Below are positions 46,873 through 58,975 of a stretch of 64,000 bases of DNA, piece after piece. The stretch is from Bonia amplexicaulis. Lineage: Eukaryota; Streptophyta; Magnoliopsida; Poales; Poaceae. The translations under genes and the position numbers were made by a program. Within the stretch, counting starts at the first letter, position 1. Every line of letters begins with the position of its first letter. A model generated the notes under the pieces. That model saw only the letters and a program-made list of their open reading frames with translations, made no database searches and was not told the DNA's origin. The stretch lies in NCBI GenBank assembly GCA_036346245.1, contig CM070737.1, positions 16,501,131-16,565,130 on the forward strand, written 5' to 3'.

Positions 46873-48078
46873 AGTTCGAGTTGTAGTCGAACTATTGGAC
46901 GCTTTATGACAAAACAACAATGCCAAAAGGACTTGCATGCAAGCTGCTTTAGGTAGGCCTTCAAAGCGAAAATATATTCTATATTTGCATGACGGAGCAG
47001 GTAAACAACAGTTGGAAGCACTAGAATGAACCAACGCAAGCTGCGGTCGTCTGCCGAATTTTTTGTACATATAATTAATTTTTTATTTAAAATAACAAAA
47101 ATATATATGTATCTATTTTTTTTATAGAAATAGGGTCCAGTCGCCAGACCGTTGGACGGCAGGAGCCTCTTGCCCAACGGCCAAGCGACACGTAAGCAAT
47201 CCGCCAGCCGTTGGGCGGTTATTAGAATCGTCGATCCCAGCGGTTGAGCGGCGGAAGTGGAGATAAAAGGGGCGTGGCGAGTGCGATCAACGATCCACGA
47301 AAAGAACAAGAAAAGGAGACAACGGAGGAGAGGAAAGGGAGGAGAGAAAAGGAGAGGGAGAGGAAGAAGCAACTTTAAGTAAATTTTTTTGGTATTTGAA
47401 ATATTGTATATGCAGTTGACATATTATTTACTGTTAATGTTAGTAGAAAATTATAGATGTAGTTAGAAATAGTTCATTTTTTGTATAGAAAAATTAGTTA
47501 ATGTAGTTTTAGGAAATTAGCAGTTGTAGTAACATGTAGTTGTGTATAGTTTAACGAACATAGATGTACAAAATTAGCATCGTTAGCAAATTGACATGCG
47601 TATAAAATCGTAGTTGTTGAAAATTCAGTCAACGTTACATACAGATTAATCATGCGTCAAAATTTGTAGGTATTACAAAATTCAGTCAATATTTATGTTA
47701 GAATTTCATAATTTGCTTTGTAAAAAACAATAATACGTAATATTTATGTTTAAATTCGAATGAATGTGATGTCGTTAGTACGTTGGAAAAACGTGTGCAC
47801 CATTGCAACTGGTATATAGGCATTTAAATCGATATGCCATGTAAATTATCGAAACCATTAGGAATTATTTGCAGTAGGGGACAACTTGAATAGCGAGAAA
47901 AGTGTGACATCGGTGTGCGGGCTGCCGATAGGAAGTTAATACTGCGAGGTTAGTGTAGTTGGTTACGATAGGCGAACAATATGTGACATGTGAATTGCAG
48001 TACGTCAGTACTTCCGTAGTGTGCGATGCGATTTGACATGTTGCAAAATTAAAACATATATGCAGGCAGACATCAGCA
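46873..48078. other. Intergenic, upstream part of the MULE remnant
   Basis: Positions 47130-47380 contain cgttgg(g/a)cgg words and a purine-rich leader-like stretch (gaggagaggaaagggagg) pointing right, possibly the 5' terminal region of the Mutator-like element. Matching terminal inverted repeats could not be established. Positions 47400-48060 are AT-rich. Confidence 0.35.
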
Positions 48079-50150
48079 ATGTCGATACCTACTACATTGA
48101 GAGTGCATTACGGTGCTGGAACCGTTCGTGAAGGTCCGAATGGTGTGGATTTGAGCGATTTTTCGCAAGCCACTCTGGTACATCCAGACGACAAGAATGC
48201 TCGAATCTCATATATGATATATTGGCTTACCCAGAGTTTTCATTGGACCCCGATGTGTGCAACGTAATCATACAAGGGCTTTGGAGCTGGTCTCCCACGG
48301 ACATCAGATGGGAGTTGAGAACATTGTTACGCACTGTTGCGTGGAAGGAGTTTGTGCAAGGGTGCCAGCGCTGTGGATACTAGTGTGTGATGCTTGTGCA
48401 ACCATGTCTATTAGAAGTTGTGCAAGGTCGTGTGTACGGCCTTGCTTCGGGAGGTGCGAGCAGCTCGGACGGCGCGCATGTTGGCGAAGAGAAGGAAGAT
48501 GCTCGTGAAGATGTCGATGCGGTACATGGAGGAGAGGAAGAATGGTCACGCCATGGTGAGGGAACATGACAAACCGATGACCAGATGACATGGGCTGAAG
48601 AGGAAGCTGTATAGGAGGACGACGAGGACAGTTCAGATAAGGATGAAGCTCCCGTCCCGCAGGAATGGAACCGGTTTGATGCTGAGGGTGTTTTTGCACA
48701 TGACGAGCACGAATCACCGTGGGAGTATCATGGGACAGAGGTTCGATTACATTCAATATTTGCTGACAAGGCACCACTGCACGATGCCATCAAGTTGTGG
48801 GCCCTTTCTATGCAGCGGACTTTTTGGATCATGAAATCTAGTCAAGAGCAGTACATCGTGAAGTGCGAGCAGGCCGGTTGTCCTTGGAGGGTGCATGCAC
48901 GTAGACCTAAGTATGAGACACACTGCATTATGTCGAAGGTTGAGCCGTACTCTTGCATTCTCAGTAGTATTTTGGCGAGGCATCTAACCTAACGTCTGCC
49001 TTTATAACTAATCTGATGTATGGAGAGATAGTGGAGAAGAAAGACATGGATGCCACACACATCATGGTAGCTATCGAGAATAAATTCAAGTACAAGATTA
49101 GCTACGCGAAGGCGTGGCGTTCGAAGCAAAAGGCGTTGGAAAAATATTTCAGGTCTTTCGAGGCAGCGTATGACAATCTTTCTCGTATGCTTAAGATGTT
49201 GTAGCACATGAACTTGGGCACATATATCGCTGTGCAGGACAAGCCTTCCACAAGGCCGCCAGGTTATGCGGTATTGCAGAGGGCCTTCTTAGCATTTGGT
49301 GCTTGCATCGAGGCATTCAAGCATATGCTGCCGGTGATCTTAGTTGACGAGACCTTTTTGATTGGCAAATACAAATGGTAGATCTTGACGGCCATAGGCA
49401 TTGACGACAACAACCAAATATTGCCGCTGGCCATCGCATTCGTGGAAAGTGAGAATTATGAAAGCTGGTTGTGGTTCTTTAGACATGTGAAGGTTGGAGT
49501 TGTTAACTCTCGTCTTAGTGTGTGCGTAATCCATGATTGCCACCCCGGGATTGTAAAGGCCATAAGAAAACTTCAGGAAGACCTCGAGTAGTCCTTTTCT
49601 TGGTCGGATATGTGGAACATATGGTGCATTCGTCACTTAGGGGCGAACTTTTTCAAACAGTTCCCAAAACAACCGTTGATGAAGCTATTCAAGGGGCTTG
49701 CTATGCAGAATCAGCAGAGAAAATTTGATGCTTTATGGGCATTGTTGGACGAGCACAGCATGAAGCATGTCGACGAGAGGAGTAAGGGGTCGGTCATGCC
49801 TGGGTCGGCACAACCGAAATGCCTGGCAGCACTCGATGAGCCTAACCCAACTAGTCTAAGGAGGAGGAACTCACGGAACATCAAGTGCTTGTCGCAGTGG
49901 ATCGAGGGAGAATCATTGGAGAAGTGGTCGCTATTGCACGACACGGACGGCGCAAGGTATGGCATAATGACAACTAACCTTGTAGAGGTGTACAATTGGG
50001 TTCTCAGGGGCCTTCGTTCTCAGTCTCTTGTCGCCATCGTGGAAGGTGTTCTGCACAGTACAATCGGGTACTTCAGGGATAGGCACGCGGATACCGCACT
50101 TCATACAGCCAACCCCCGAGCATTTTACTCATTAAAATTACAACGTATGC
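48079..50150 (+). pseudogene. MuDR/MULE transposase, decayed
   Basis: Translations across three frames follow the order of a Mutator-like transposase. First comes an N-terminal region at 48079-48270 (SIPTTLRVHYGAGTV). The MuDR-domain segment at about 48700-48960 includes ALSMQRTFWIMKSSQEQYIV and CEQAGCPWRVHARR. The MULE catalytic region at 49270-49590 includes ILVDETFLIGKYKW, LAIAFVESENYESWLWFF and IHDCHPGIVKAI, where the LVDE and HDCHPGI motifs supply conserved acidic residues. The tail at 49720-50110 includes GARYGIMTTNLVEVYNWVLRG. At least five frameshifts or stops, including TAG at about 49589, make it non-functional. A PMD fragment follows. Confidence 0.85.
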
Positions 50151-50154
50151 TGTA

Positions 50155-50420
50155 ATTTTCACCTCCCATTCGGTGAGATGACGCCCACTCTACAGGATGT
50201 TTCCCTGCTGCTTGGTCTTCCGATCGCGGGAGCTGCTGCCTTCCTACCGGAGGCCCCGACCGGGTGGTGCGCAGACCTGCTCGCCAAATTCGAGAGGGTC
50301 CTTCAGCCGGGTGCCGCAGAGGAGTACTACGTCTTCCCGGCGGGTCGGACACACGGGCCGTCGCTGAGGTGGCTCTCACAATTTCGGGTACATGCTCTGT
50401 CTGATCGATCTTGTATGCTC
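50155..50420 (+). pseudogene. PMD fragment attached to the MULE remnant
   Basis: HLPFGEMTPTLQDVSLLLGL continuing PIAGAAAFLPEAPTGWC is the PMD hallmark, in the same orientation as the transposase and only a few bases after its coding remnant. Further PMD-like text (HGPSLRWLSQF) runs to about 50385, then homology is lost. Transposon-borne PMDs are known in MuDR-type and gypsy elements. Compare the intact host-like PMD gene at 29301-31884. Confidence 0.8.
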
Positions 50421-51309
50421 TCATTTTCGCTATTTCATACTAATAACTTCTTCAATTGCAATCACAGACTCACAGTCAGAGGCCTCCGATCTTGATGGGC
50501 TGGTCCGGCACCCCATCGCATTTGGTCTGACCTCCAGCGTGGGCTGTACGTGGGGTATTGCTAATTTAGCTTATGACGGCCCACCCCGAAAGAGAGCAAA
50601 AAAAAGCGCACCAACCGGCGGACGTCCAGTCGTTCCATCCATGAAGATCGTGCGCGTATTTCTATTTCTTGGTACGACATTATTGCCATCTTGCCACTGG
50701 TTCCCTTTCCATCATGTGGCCGCCACTCCGAATTATTACACCTTAAGATAATCATCGACCGATCGATCGATGGATGCGCGAGATGGACGCGAACAAATCT
50801 AACGATCTACCAAACTGCCAATGTTTTGCCTGGCCAATGACGCAGCAACCACCAGGCACCAGGACGTAGCACAAGTGAAACGGAGGGTGCCAAATAATTG
50901 AGCACAATTTGCATGCAATTTCATTCATGGAAAAAACATTGACATGTAGTGCTAATGATTGTACTTGTGCGTGGTGCAGGGCCTGGAGAGTATCTAAGCA
51001 ACCACTAATCTTTACAGCCTTACCCTTGCAGACACTTGCATTGCAAGGAAAGCAATCTGGCCTGCTCAAAAAACAGCGAACATAATATAATACAGTAATT
51101 TATACCGGAGAGTGCCAAGACCCAAACTTTCTGTATATTCTTCACTGGAAAAAAAAGAAAGAGAAGGGATTTACTTATCTCCTGAAAGAATGCAAAATTT
51201 ATTCCGTGGAGGAGAACAAGAATTGCCTCAGGGGCAAAAAATCATGTAAAAGAGATAATTACATGTAAAGAATGACCAAAAAATGTTAATGATCTTGTAC
51301 TGAAGCTGT
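50421..51309. other. Intergenic, no gene
   Basis: The 3' remainder of the MULE region and the 3' flank of the PERK gene. A gatcgatcgatcgatgg microsatellite-like run lies at about 50757. No protein recognised. Confidence 0.45.
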
Positions 51310-54300
51310 TTACAAATCTCTCCGACTTCTCCAGCTAGCTTGGCTCAACTCATCACTACAATCCCGGCTGCCAAATTCTCTCAGCTGGAACAATCTAATC
51401 TCTTCGGTTTGCGGTTCTAAGAACACTTCGCTGCGGCCAGGTTGAAGGCCATTGTCCAAGTTAGAGTCGGCTAAACTATCTAGTGCTCTAACCACCTGAC
51501 AGATGCAAAGAATACATCACATTTTGGTCCTTCGGTGTCATTCATTCAGAGATGAAGAAAAAGACTGGAAGGTTTGTTACCTGCCCCATCCGAGGTCTCA
51601 TTGCTGCAGAATGACGAATGCATGCAGCTGCAGCTCCTATCATATGATACATCTCATTTTCATCAAACTTGTTTTCCAACCTTGGATCAGGAAGGTCCCC
51701 AAATTCCCGATGTTCAATTGCCTGAATGAGAAGGGGCCGAGCCTGATTTCAACATGTGCAAAGTTTGGGTTATGATCATAACAGTAGTGAACTAAACCTA
51801 GTCCAAATGCTTGTATCTCATGATGACAAAATGGAAATTGCATCAAACAACTTTTCGATTGCTCAATGGCAAAGCCTATTAAGCTTTGATAAAAAAAATT
51901 TGAGGATAAAAATTGCATCAAGCCAAATAGCCCCTACAGAGGCACAGACTATGTTGCAACATATTTTTATTGACAGTGGATACGGTTTTCATATTGCTGT
52001 TCATAGCAACTTTCCAACTATTTCAAATAACTATGGATTAGCATTACCAGCATCTTTTATTATGCACGCAATACCAACTATTTCAAATAACTATGGATTA
52101 GCATTACCAGCATCTTTTATTATGCACACAATACAACACACAAAAGTTATCATGACACCCTCAACACCAGACAATAGTCAGAAGGGTATTTAGAGCACTT
52201 AGGTGCATTTGTGTGATGCATAAGCTCCTTTTATGATTGCTTCACAGCACATATCTAAGTAGGTATATGATAATTGGTGTCTTTCCCTCGGTCGTTCTTC
52301 AAGCTGCTTGAGCCCTTGCCCAAGTTCTCATCTAGCCTCCTATCACAGCATGAAGACTGCATTAAATAAGTCTCTACCCACTTTTTGTGTGCCACTTTGG
52401 AAGAATATGGCCCTGTTCTTTTCAGCTTCTAAAAGCTGTTTTTCGGCTTTTCTACAGTAACTAGCTTTTAAACGGAGTATTTTTTCAAGATAGGATCTAC
52501 TAGTTAATTGTAGTACATACTTTACTAACTTCATTTATACCGGCAAAAACCGCACGTGAATTTCTGTTACTCTGTAATCTCTCGTACAAACAGCCCAAAA
52601 GTCACAATCCGCAGCCAAAAAGAACAGGCCCATATTCTTTAACGGCTTCTAAAAGTAGCTTTTGTCTTTTGCTATAGTGACTAATTTTCAAACAGAGTAT
52701 TTTTCAAGACGAGATCTACAAGTTAATTGTAGTATATGTTAAAAGCCCAACATCTGTATCAATCAAAATCGCAAACGAGTATCTCTCTCCGTAATCTCTA
52801 TCGCACACAGCTAAAATTCAAAAATTTCAGCCAAAAGCCACAGCCCGTAGCCATATCGAACAGGCCCATAATCAGGCTGCCTACTTTTATAAAAACACCA
52901 ATCCCTGGAACTTTTAGCTAACTTGGTTCTCTCCAGATCACTTTCTTGGTCGACGTGCTATGGATTCGGGTCCAATGAAAGGACTAACATATTGCAGCAG
53001 CCAGTAGCAGCGACCTCGTAATGAAAGAATCCAAGGGATGTTCAACTTTGGAGGGAAAGAGGTGAACTAAACAAACACACCACCAGGGTTTTAGAAGCTG
53101 CATGACGCCAGACGCTAGAAATTGGGCCATTTTAACTCAACTTAGCAAGTAAATTAATCAACAGACAACAATTATCCAGTACCGTGGAACAGGAAAACAG
53201 CAACCAAATCTTGAAGCACAATAAATATTACTAGAGTTTTACAAAAATATCTTGTTATTTATTAGAACATCTCAATCTCATGAAAATAACATAGGTGAAA
53301 AACTCAATCATGTGATTTGTTAGAAGATCTCAATCAAATAAATATTGGTTAACAATCTGAAAATATGTGCATAGGTTAGGAATTAGGACCTAAAACCAGT
53401 GACAGACAACAAGTTCATAATGTTTCAAAAAGCTCACCCATTCAACAAGACTTTCATCACCCAACGGCTGAGAAGCATCAACAGGTTTTCTTCCTGTAAT
53501 AAGCTCCAAAAGAACAACTCCAAAAGAATATACATCAGATTTTGCTGTCAACTTGCCAGACAATGCATACTCTGGAGCCAAATACCTGCAGAGGATATGT
53601 TACATAAGTATTGGAAACTATCTATAGATCACAGATTAACAGTTCAAATTCCGAAGATTGAAAGAATGTGGCTATATTTGCACGATTACTTACCCAAATG
53701 TTCCCATGACACGGGTAGTGACATGTGTATTGGAATCAGCCGCTAACCTTGCAAGTCCAAAATCAGAAACCTGGAGATTGTTGGAGGTAGATAACAAATT
53801 TAGACAATAAATATGACCAGAGAATCACATCAAAATGTTGGACCTTGGAAATCATACACCAAGTAACAGCATACCTGAGCTTCGAAGTTGTTATCCAATA
53901 AAATATTAGATGATTTAATATCTCTATGTATAATCCAAGGATGACCTGATGAATAAAAACAGAACAATAAGAAAACAACCCTACTTCAGGGCATTGCTGA
54001 ATAAATAATTTAGCCAATAAATTACAATCTTCATGCAGGTAAGCAATTCCACGAGCTGCCCCAGCTGCAATCTTAACCCTCGTTGGCCAATCAAGTGCTG
54101 CTTCATTTACTGCAATTTCAAGGTCATGTTTAATGATCAAGTAAGCATCAGAAAATCCAATTGTCTCAATGAAGTTATAATTAAATAAAAATTAGAGACC
54201 ATTAGAACTGAAAGAAAGTTCTCACCATGGAGATGGTAATAAAGCGTGTTGTTGGGAACAAAATCATAAACAAGCATCCGCTGGCCATCTGATATGCAGT

Positions 54301-55642
54301 AGCCTACTAGCGAAACCAAATGTCTATGGTGTACTCTGCTGATAGTATCAACTTCGGCCTTGAACTCACGCTCGCCCTGCCCATTCCCAATCTTGAGCTT
54401 CTTGACTGCCACAGGGCGACCGTCTGGCAAGATGCCCTTGTATACACACCCAAATCCACCTTCTCCCAAAAGGTTCTCCTCTGCAAAGTCATTTGTGATT
54501 GCTGCCAAATTCTCTGGCGTGAACAGCATCCTGGAGTACCCTATACCAGAGTCAGCCGGTGAGTATGGAAATCCATGGCTCCCAGCACTGAACCTCATGA
54601 AAGGATACCCCGGCGATCTTAAGTAGAATGCGTCTGACCAGCAAAAACAATGAGCATCAACTCGGATGGTTAAAGTTAGGAAACGCAATTATAGCTATAC
54701 ACCAGCACTCCGGTGCTTATGTATTGTACCTGATGCTAGCGAGGATCCAGCGGACGAGGGAATGTAGTTGGGTGGTGGCGGAGGAGCTGGTTGCTGCGTC
54801 GGCAGTGCTGCAGGAGGCTCTACCCGCCGCCGCTTCTTCTTGACGAACCAAATGGTGGCGCCAATAAAGCTGAGCATTGCAAGGCCGGCGAGTGCTACAA
54901 TGGTGGTGGCTGCCTCCCTCGATATCTCGATGTTCTTGCCGGCGCCACTCGCTGCACGAGTCGAGTTCGGTTGCGACTTCCCAGGCGACCGCGGCATCAC
55001 ATAATGCGGCCTGATGTGATAGTGCGGCGGCGGTGGAGAGGCGATTCTTGGCGGGGGAGGCGAATAGGCTTCAAACGGCGCGGGAGCTGAAGCTTGTGCA
55101 TCTGGAGCAGGCGACGGCGACCGTGGATGGGATGGAGGCGGCGATGGCGGCGAGACGGTTGCAGGGGGTGGCGGGGGCAGGGACGGTGGCGGCGGTGACG
55201 GGTACACCCGCGGCTGTACGCGCGGCTGGTCGGTCGCCATCGGCGGCGGGGGCGTGTGCACCTCGACGCGAGGAGGCGACGGGGTTGGGGACGGCTGCGG
55301 AGACGGCGGAAGCGACGGAGGGGGAGCGTCCGGCGGCGGAGCCGGCAATGCCGGCGTCGGCGGTGACGGCGGCAATGCTGCTGGCGGCGGCGGCGATGGC
55401 GGCAATGGCTGCGGTGGAGGGGATACCGGAGGGGGGCTACTTACCGGCGGAGGGGGCATCGCCGGGGGCAAAGAATGGTACGACGCGGAGACCGGCGGCG
55501 GCGAGGCGGAGGACGAGTACGGGCAAGCCGGCGGGCGCGGCGCGGGCTGCGCCTGCGGCTGGCCATACAACTCCCCCAGCGGCGCGACGTACGCCGACGA
55601 AGCCGGCTGCGGAGGCAGGAAGGAATCCGCGTAGCCGCCCAT
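51310..55642 (-). CDS. PERK-type proline-rich receptor-like kinase, eight exons
   Basis: The exons, in coding order, are 55642-54730, 54633-54226, 54109-54026, 53945-53875, 53770-53694, 53585-53438, 51742-51581 and 51495-51310, all GT/AG and in frame, giving 682 aa. Residues 30-240 are an extracellular Pro/Ser-rich, extensin-like domain without an obvious N-terminal signal peptide, as in other PERKs. A single membrane segment lies at about 246-267 (IVALAGLAMLSFIGATIWFV), followed by a KKKRRR stop-transfer. The kinase contains GEGGFGCVYKG (361-371), VAVK Lys382, Glu398, HRDIKSSN with Asp477, DFG Asp495 and APE ending at 523. All catalytic residues are present, so it should be active. PERKs sense or bind the cell wall and act in growth and wound signalling. 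The start is the ATG giving MGGYADS; an upstream in-frame TTG is not a start. The 1.7-kb sixth intron has received MITEs and a 60-bp duplication. Confidence 0.95.
52016..52135. repeat. Perfect-length 60-bp tandem duplication in PERK intron 6
   Basis: Two 60-bp units (each beginning aactatttcaaataactatg) differ at only about two positions, so the duplication is recent. It creates a repeated peptide in an overlapping plus-strand frame, which lies wholly inside the intron and is not a gene. Confidence 0.95.
52410..52632. repeat. MITE family B copy in PERK intron
   Basis: The ends ggccctgttcttttcagctt and aaaaagaacaggccc are inverted; the interior matches the copy at 20565 closely (actagcttttaaacggagta, ctactagttaattgtagta). 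Confidence 0.8.
52633..52868. repeat. Second MITE family B copy, adjacent
   Basis: It starts close to the end of the previous copy (attctttaacggcttct) and ends atcgaacaggccc. Its interior (caaacagagtatttttcaag, gttaaaagcccaacatctgt) is closer to the copy at 58754, so it belongs to a second subfamily and is not a simple duplication of its neighbour. Confidence 0.75.
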
Positions 55643-56631
55643 CCCCACCACCACCCCCCTCCGCAAGAATCTCCACAGCAGCGAAGCGTGTCCGCTCAGG
55701 CAGGGGATCTGCAGCCCCGCGCCGACGGCCAGATCTCCCGCCCGCTGCCCCCAATCAGCAGCAGCTCAGCAAAACCGCTCCAATGGAGCCTACCACCCAC
55801 CCCGGAGGCTCGCGACAGCGACGTACAGGGCGCCTCAAGATCCGAATCCTCCCCACCCACGCAAGTGGCGGCGGTGGCGCACACCAGATCACAGGGCGCT
55901 GGACCCAGGCCAATGGGCTCACCGAATTAAGAAGCCAGCAGTTGCAGCAGAGCTCCGCTCCTCGGGCGCCGAGGCCGAGATCCGAGACCCCGCACAGGCG
56001 ATCCCTCCCGCGCCCAATGCAATGCAGCACCGCGCGCGCCTCTCCCTCTCTCTCTCACCTCACCTCACCACGCCGAACCCAACCTCATCTCGCTCCCATC
56101 TCTCACTCTCTTTTCCGAAAAAGGTCTGGTTTTTTTTTCTTTGGTGTGTGCGAGGGGTTGGTGCGAAGTCGATGGGGAATAGCTGGACTGAGAAGAGCAA
56201 GCAGTACGTACAGCGTCGGGAGTTGAGTTGAGGGGAAAAAACTAAAAAAACTAGTATTCCTCGTGCATGGATTGTCGCTAGTGGCTCCACACCTACCACT
56301 GGCCTCGGCTCGGCTCGGCTCGGCGCCCCGCGGTGCGGGTGGTGGAACGAGTACGGGGAAACTTGAAAGAAACCGTGGGACAGTCCCCCTACACACGCGC
56401 TCGCCGAGTCACCCGCCTCGGCCGTACGCTAGGAAATTGGTCTTTTCGAGCAAACGAGGCAAATTGCGGTTTGTTTGTGTGCGGGAGTGCTCGTTCATCC
56501 TGCAGTGTGCCGCAGGAGTAGTTTACTGCGTACGATGACGCTGGATGGTGATGGTGGCTACGTGGGGTCGAAGGTAGTGCTCGAAACGAGCTTAAAATTG
56601 GAACGTTTCGTTTCTGCTGTATGATTTTGAC
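55643..56631. other. 5' flank of the PERK gene
   Basis: GC-rich sequence to about 56050, then a ctctctctctcacctcacct stretch (a GA-rich leader on the gene strand), likely the promoter and 5' UTR of the PERK gene. No clear TATA box. The 397-codon plus-strand frame overlapping here is the antisense shadow of the proline-rich exon. No other gene is recognised. Confidence 0.5.
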
Positions 56632-56790
56632 TATAACTGTATTATTGCGGTGGTTACTTTTTTAAGTTAAAAATAAGAAAAAAAATTAGAAAAAACACCA
56701 CTATATCTTTAGGATAATACAAAAGAATAAAAAATACAAAAAATTTAAAAACTAAAAAGCTGAAATTAAGAAGCCAACGTGTTCTAAGTG
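56632..56790 (-). repeat. MITE family A copy, reverse, partial
   Basis: On the minus strand it matches the family order: gctttttagtttttaaattt, then ttctttttgtattatcc-type text, ending near aaccaccgcaataatac. Confidence 0.45.
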
Positions 56791-56880
56791 GCTTTTAGAA
56801 GCTAAACACATCTAGAGAGAGACCTAAAATTGGACCCTGGTCAGGTAGAGCTTTTGATGAGCATACAGTTGTGTGTGTGT

Positions 56881-57710
56881 TGGGGTGAAAACGAATCCGA
56901 ATATTACTCGGATATCCGACTACCGAGTCTGAATATACCGAATCCGGATACCTAATACCCGAATACAAAACTGGTATGGGTTGTTGCGGATTCGGATCCA
57001 GATTCATCATATATATATAATAGCAACAACTTATTAATACGTATCTTTTGCATTTGACCTCCAAATTGGTTATATTATATATGCATTTAGATCATCTTGA
57101 CAAGTCCGTCATCATGGTGGACTTTAATTTGGCTTTTTATATATTTTTTTATTTTAGCACATCCCCTAATAAAACTTTTTACATGCTCTTTTTAACTAAA
57201 ATTGATATATTTATAACCGATTTATTTGTAATATATTTAGAATTAATTAGGATTAGTGACAAAATGGTAGCAATGATCAATGATTACGTGATAAACTAGA
57301 GAAAAAACGGTATAAATATTACTATAAAACAGATATTGATTTGTTAAACTTCATTGCGTCATAGGATATGAAGCTGCCCTCAAAAGCCGCATTATACAAA
57401 TGCGCATGAAGAATTATTTATTTGTTGCTGTCAACATTTAATGCGCAGATACATGTTAGAGTTACTGAGTCAGTTTTTTTTATCAATTTAGAATATTAAA
57501 ATAATTTGGTGCCATGTTTTAAAAAGGAGATGTCACGAATAATTATTGGAATCCGAAAAATAGTCGAATTCGATCCAAATTCGTATCCAATATTAATCCG
57601 GTCCATATTCATATCTAGCGTTTGTCTGATTCGTATTTGAATCTGAGAAAAATATAGATGGAAATATGGTTTGAACACTATCTGATCTGTATCCGATCCA
57701 TTTTCACCCA
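56881..57710. mobile_element. hAT-like element with gggtgaaaacg ends
   Basis: The left end is TGGGGTGAAAACGAATCCGA; the right end, reverse-complemented, is TGGGTGAAAATGGATCGGA. Subterminal gaatccggata-type words occur near both ends. The interior is AT-rich and non-coding. The flanks show no matching 8-bp duplication. Confidence 0.55.
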
Positions 57711-57876
57711 GAGTTTTGAGATGAGGTGAGGCTTTTCCGATATTTCGGGTTTTGGGTGGGTTTAACGGCTGTGGTTGGATTTTGTGGTGTTTTTGCTGCG
57801 GTCGTTTTGCTTAGTAAAAAACCATTGACCTTGCTAGATAGAAGATCGTGAGTGATTGCAGAAGTACGACTTTCTT

Positions 57877-58109
57877 TAGGGTTCTTTTTTTTCTGTTTCT
57901 GGCTTATCTATCATAATTGATTTTTCGATCTTAATTAGCTTTTAAATAAAATATCTTTTCAAAATATAATCTACAAGTTGATTATAATACACATTGTAAT
58001 GATTTTATCTATATCAGTTAAAATCGCATATAAATTTATTTTATTTCATACTTTCTCTTACAAATAGCCAAAAGTTACCCGTCACAACCAAAAAAAATAG
58101 ATCCTTAGT
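57877..58109. repeat. MITE family B copy, diverged
   Basis: It contains family words aaaatataatctacaagttg and cacaaccaaaaaaaatagatcc; ends are eroded. Confidence 0.5.
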
Positions 58110-58278
58110 CTTTTGTTACAATCATTTCGATGTGAGTGAGTACGTGTTGCACCTTTGCGTGCAATAGCTCTGTTGTGGCGTCTTTGGCTAACATTGTCTT
58201 TGGGACTGAACACAAATTAACCCATTCTAAAAAGAAACTCCTCACTTCCCTCACCTTGTTCATACTTATCAACGTAAG

Positions 58279-58473
58279 GCCCAATTGGAACGAATGATTT
58301 TACATGAAACAATTTGATTTCATAAAAACCAGGAATGATTTTACATGAAACAATTTGATTTCATAAAAACCAGGAATGATTTTACATGAAACAATTTGAT
58401 TTCATAAAAACCAGGAATGATTTTACATGAAACAATTTAATTTCACAAAAACCAGAGTGTTCCAAATAGGACT
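58279..58473. repeat. Short element with four 41-bp tandem units
   Basis: Units of 41 bp (aggaatgattttacatgaaa and 21 further bases) repeat from about 58290, 58331, 58372 and 58413. The outer two copies differ slightly from the two middle ones, which are identical. The block lies between gcccaattggaac and gttccaaataggac, which are imperfect inverted repeats, so this is probably a MITE whose interior was amplified. Confidence 0.8.
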
Positions 58474-58753
58474 TTGCTAGATCATGTATGCTCCTCGACA
58501 TGGGGTTAGCCATGTCACCCTAAGGATAGTAGCTACTTCAAGAGATTATTTTGGTCAACACCCATCAATTTATAAGTTGACCAAGGTTCTCGTAAAAAAT
58601 GCTGATCATGCTTAGTTTGTGCTAGGATTTTAAATACGATGTATCAGAGTCCAGAAGCATGCAGAGCAGTTACTTCAAAAGGTTAACTTACAACGTATTT
58701 TGGCAGGTTCAAAAAAATACAAGTTATTTTCTAATCTCTTTGTTCTCAAATAC

Positions 58754-58975
58754 GGGCCTGTTTGGCAGGCAAGAAGCCAGACGGCTTTTGACTTTTGCTA
58801 CAGTACCTAACTTTCAAACAGAGTATTTTCTCAAGACGGGGTCTACAAGTTAAACGTAGTACACGTTAAAAACCCAACATCTGTACCAGCCAAAATCGTA
58901 AATAAGTATCGGTCTCTCCGTAATCATCTGTAAATGTACCAAAAGCCATAAGCCATGAAAGAAAAGAACAGGCCC
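58754..58975. repeat. MITE family B copy with TAC target duplication
   Basis: It starts GGGCCTGTTTGGCAGG and ends AAAAGAACAGGCCC. TAC flanks both ends (58751-58753 and 58976-58978). Confidence 0.75.

Noticed and set aside
51756..52193. 145-codon plus-strand frame with a repeated peptide
   Set aside because: It lies entirely in PERK intron 6; the repeat is produced by the 60-bp DNA duplication.
55643..55666. N-terminal extension of the PERK protein by eight residues
   Set aside because: It would need a TTG start; the in-frame ATG at 55642 is the normal plant choice.
55033..56226. 397-codon plus-strand frame
   Set aside because: It is the antisense of the proline-rich first exon of the PERK gene; codons rich in G/C keep several frames open there.
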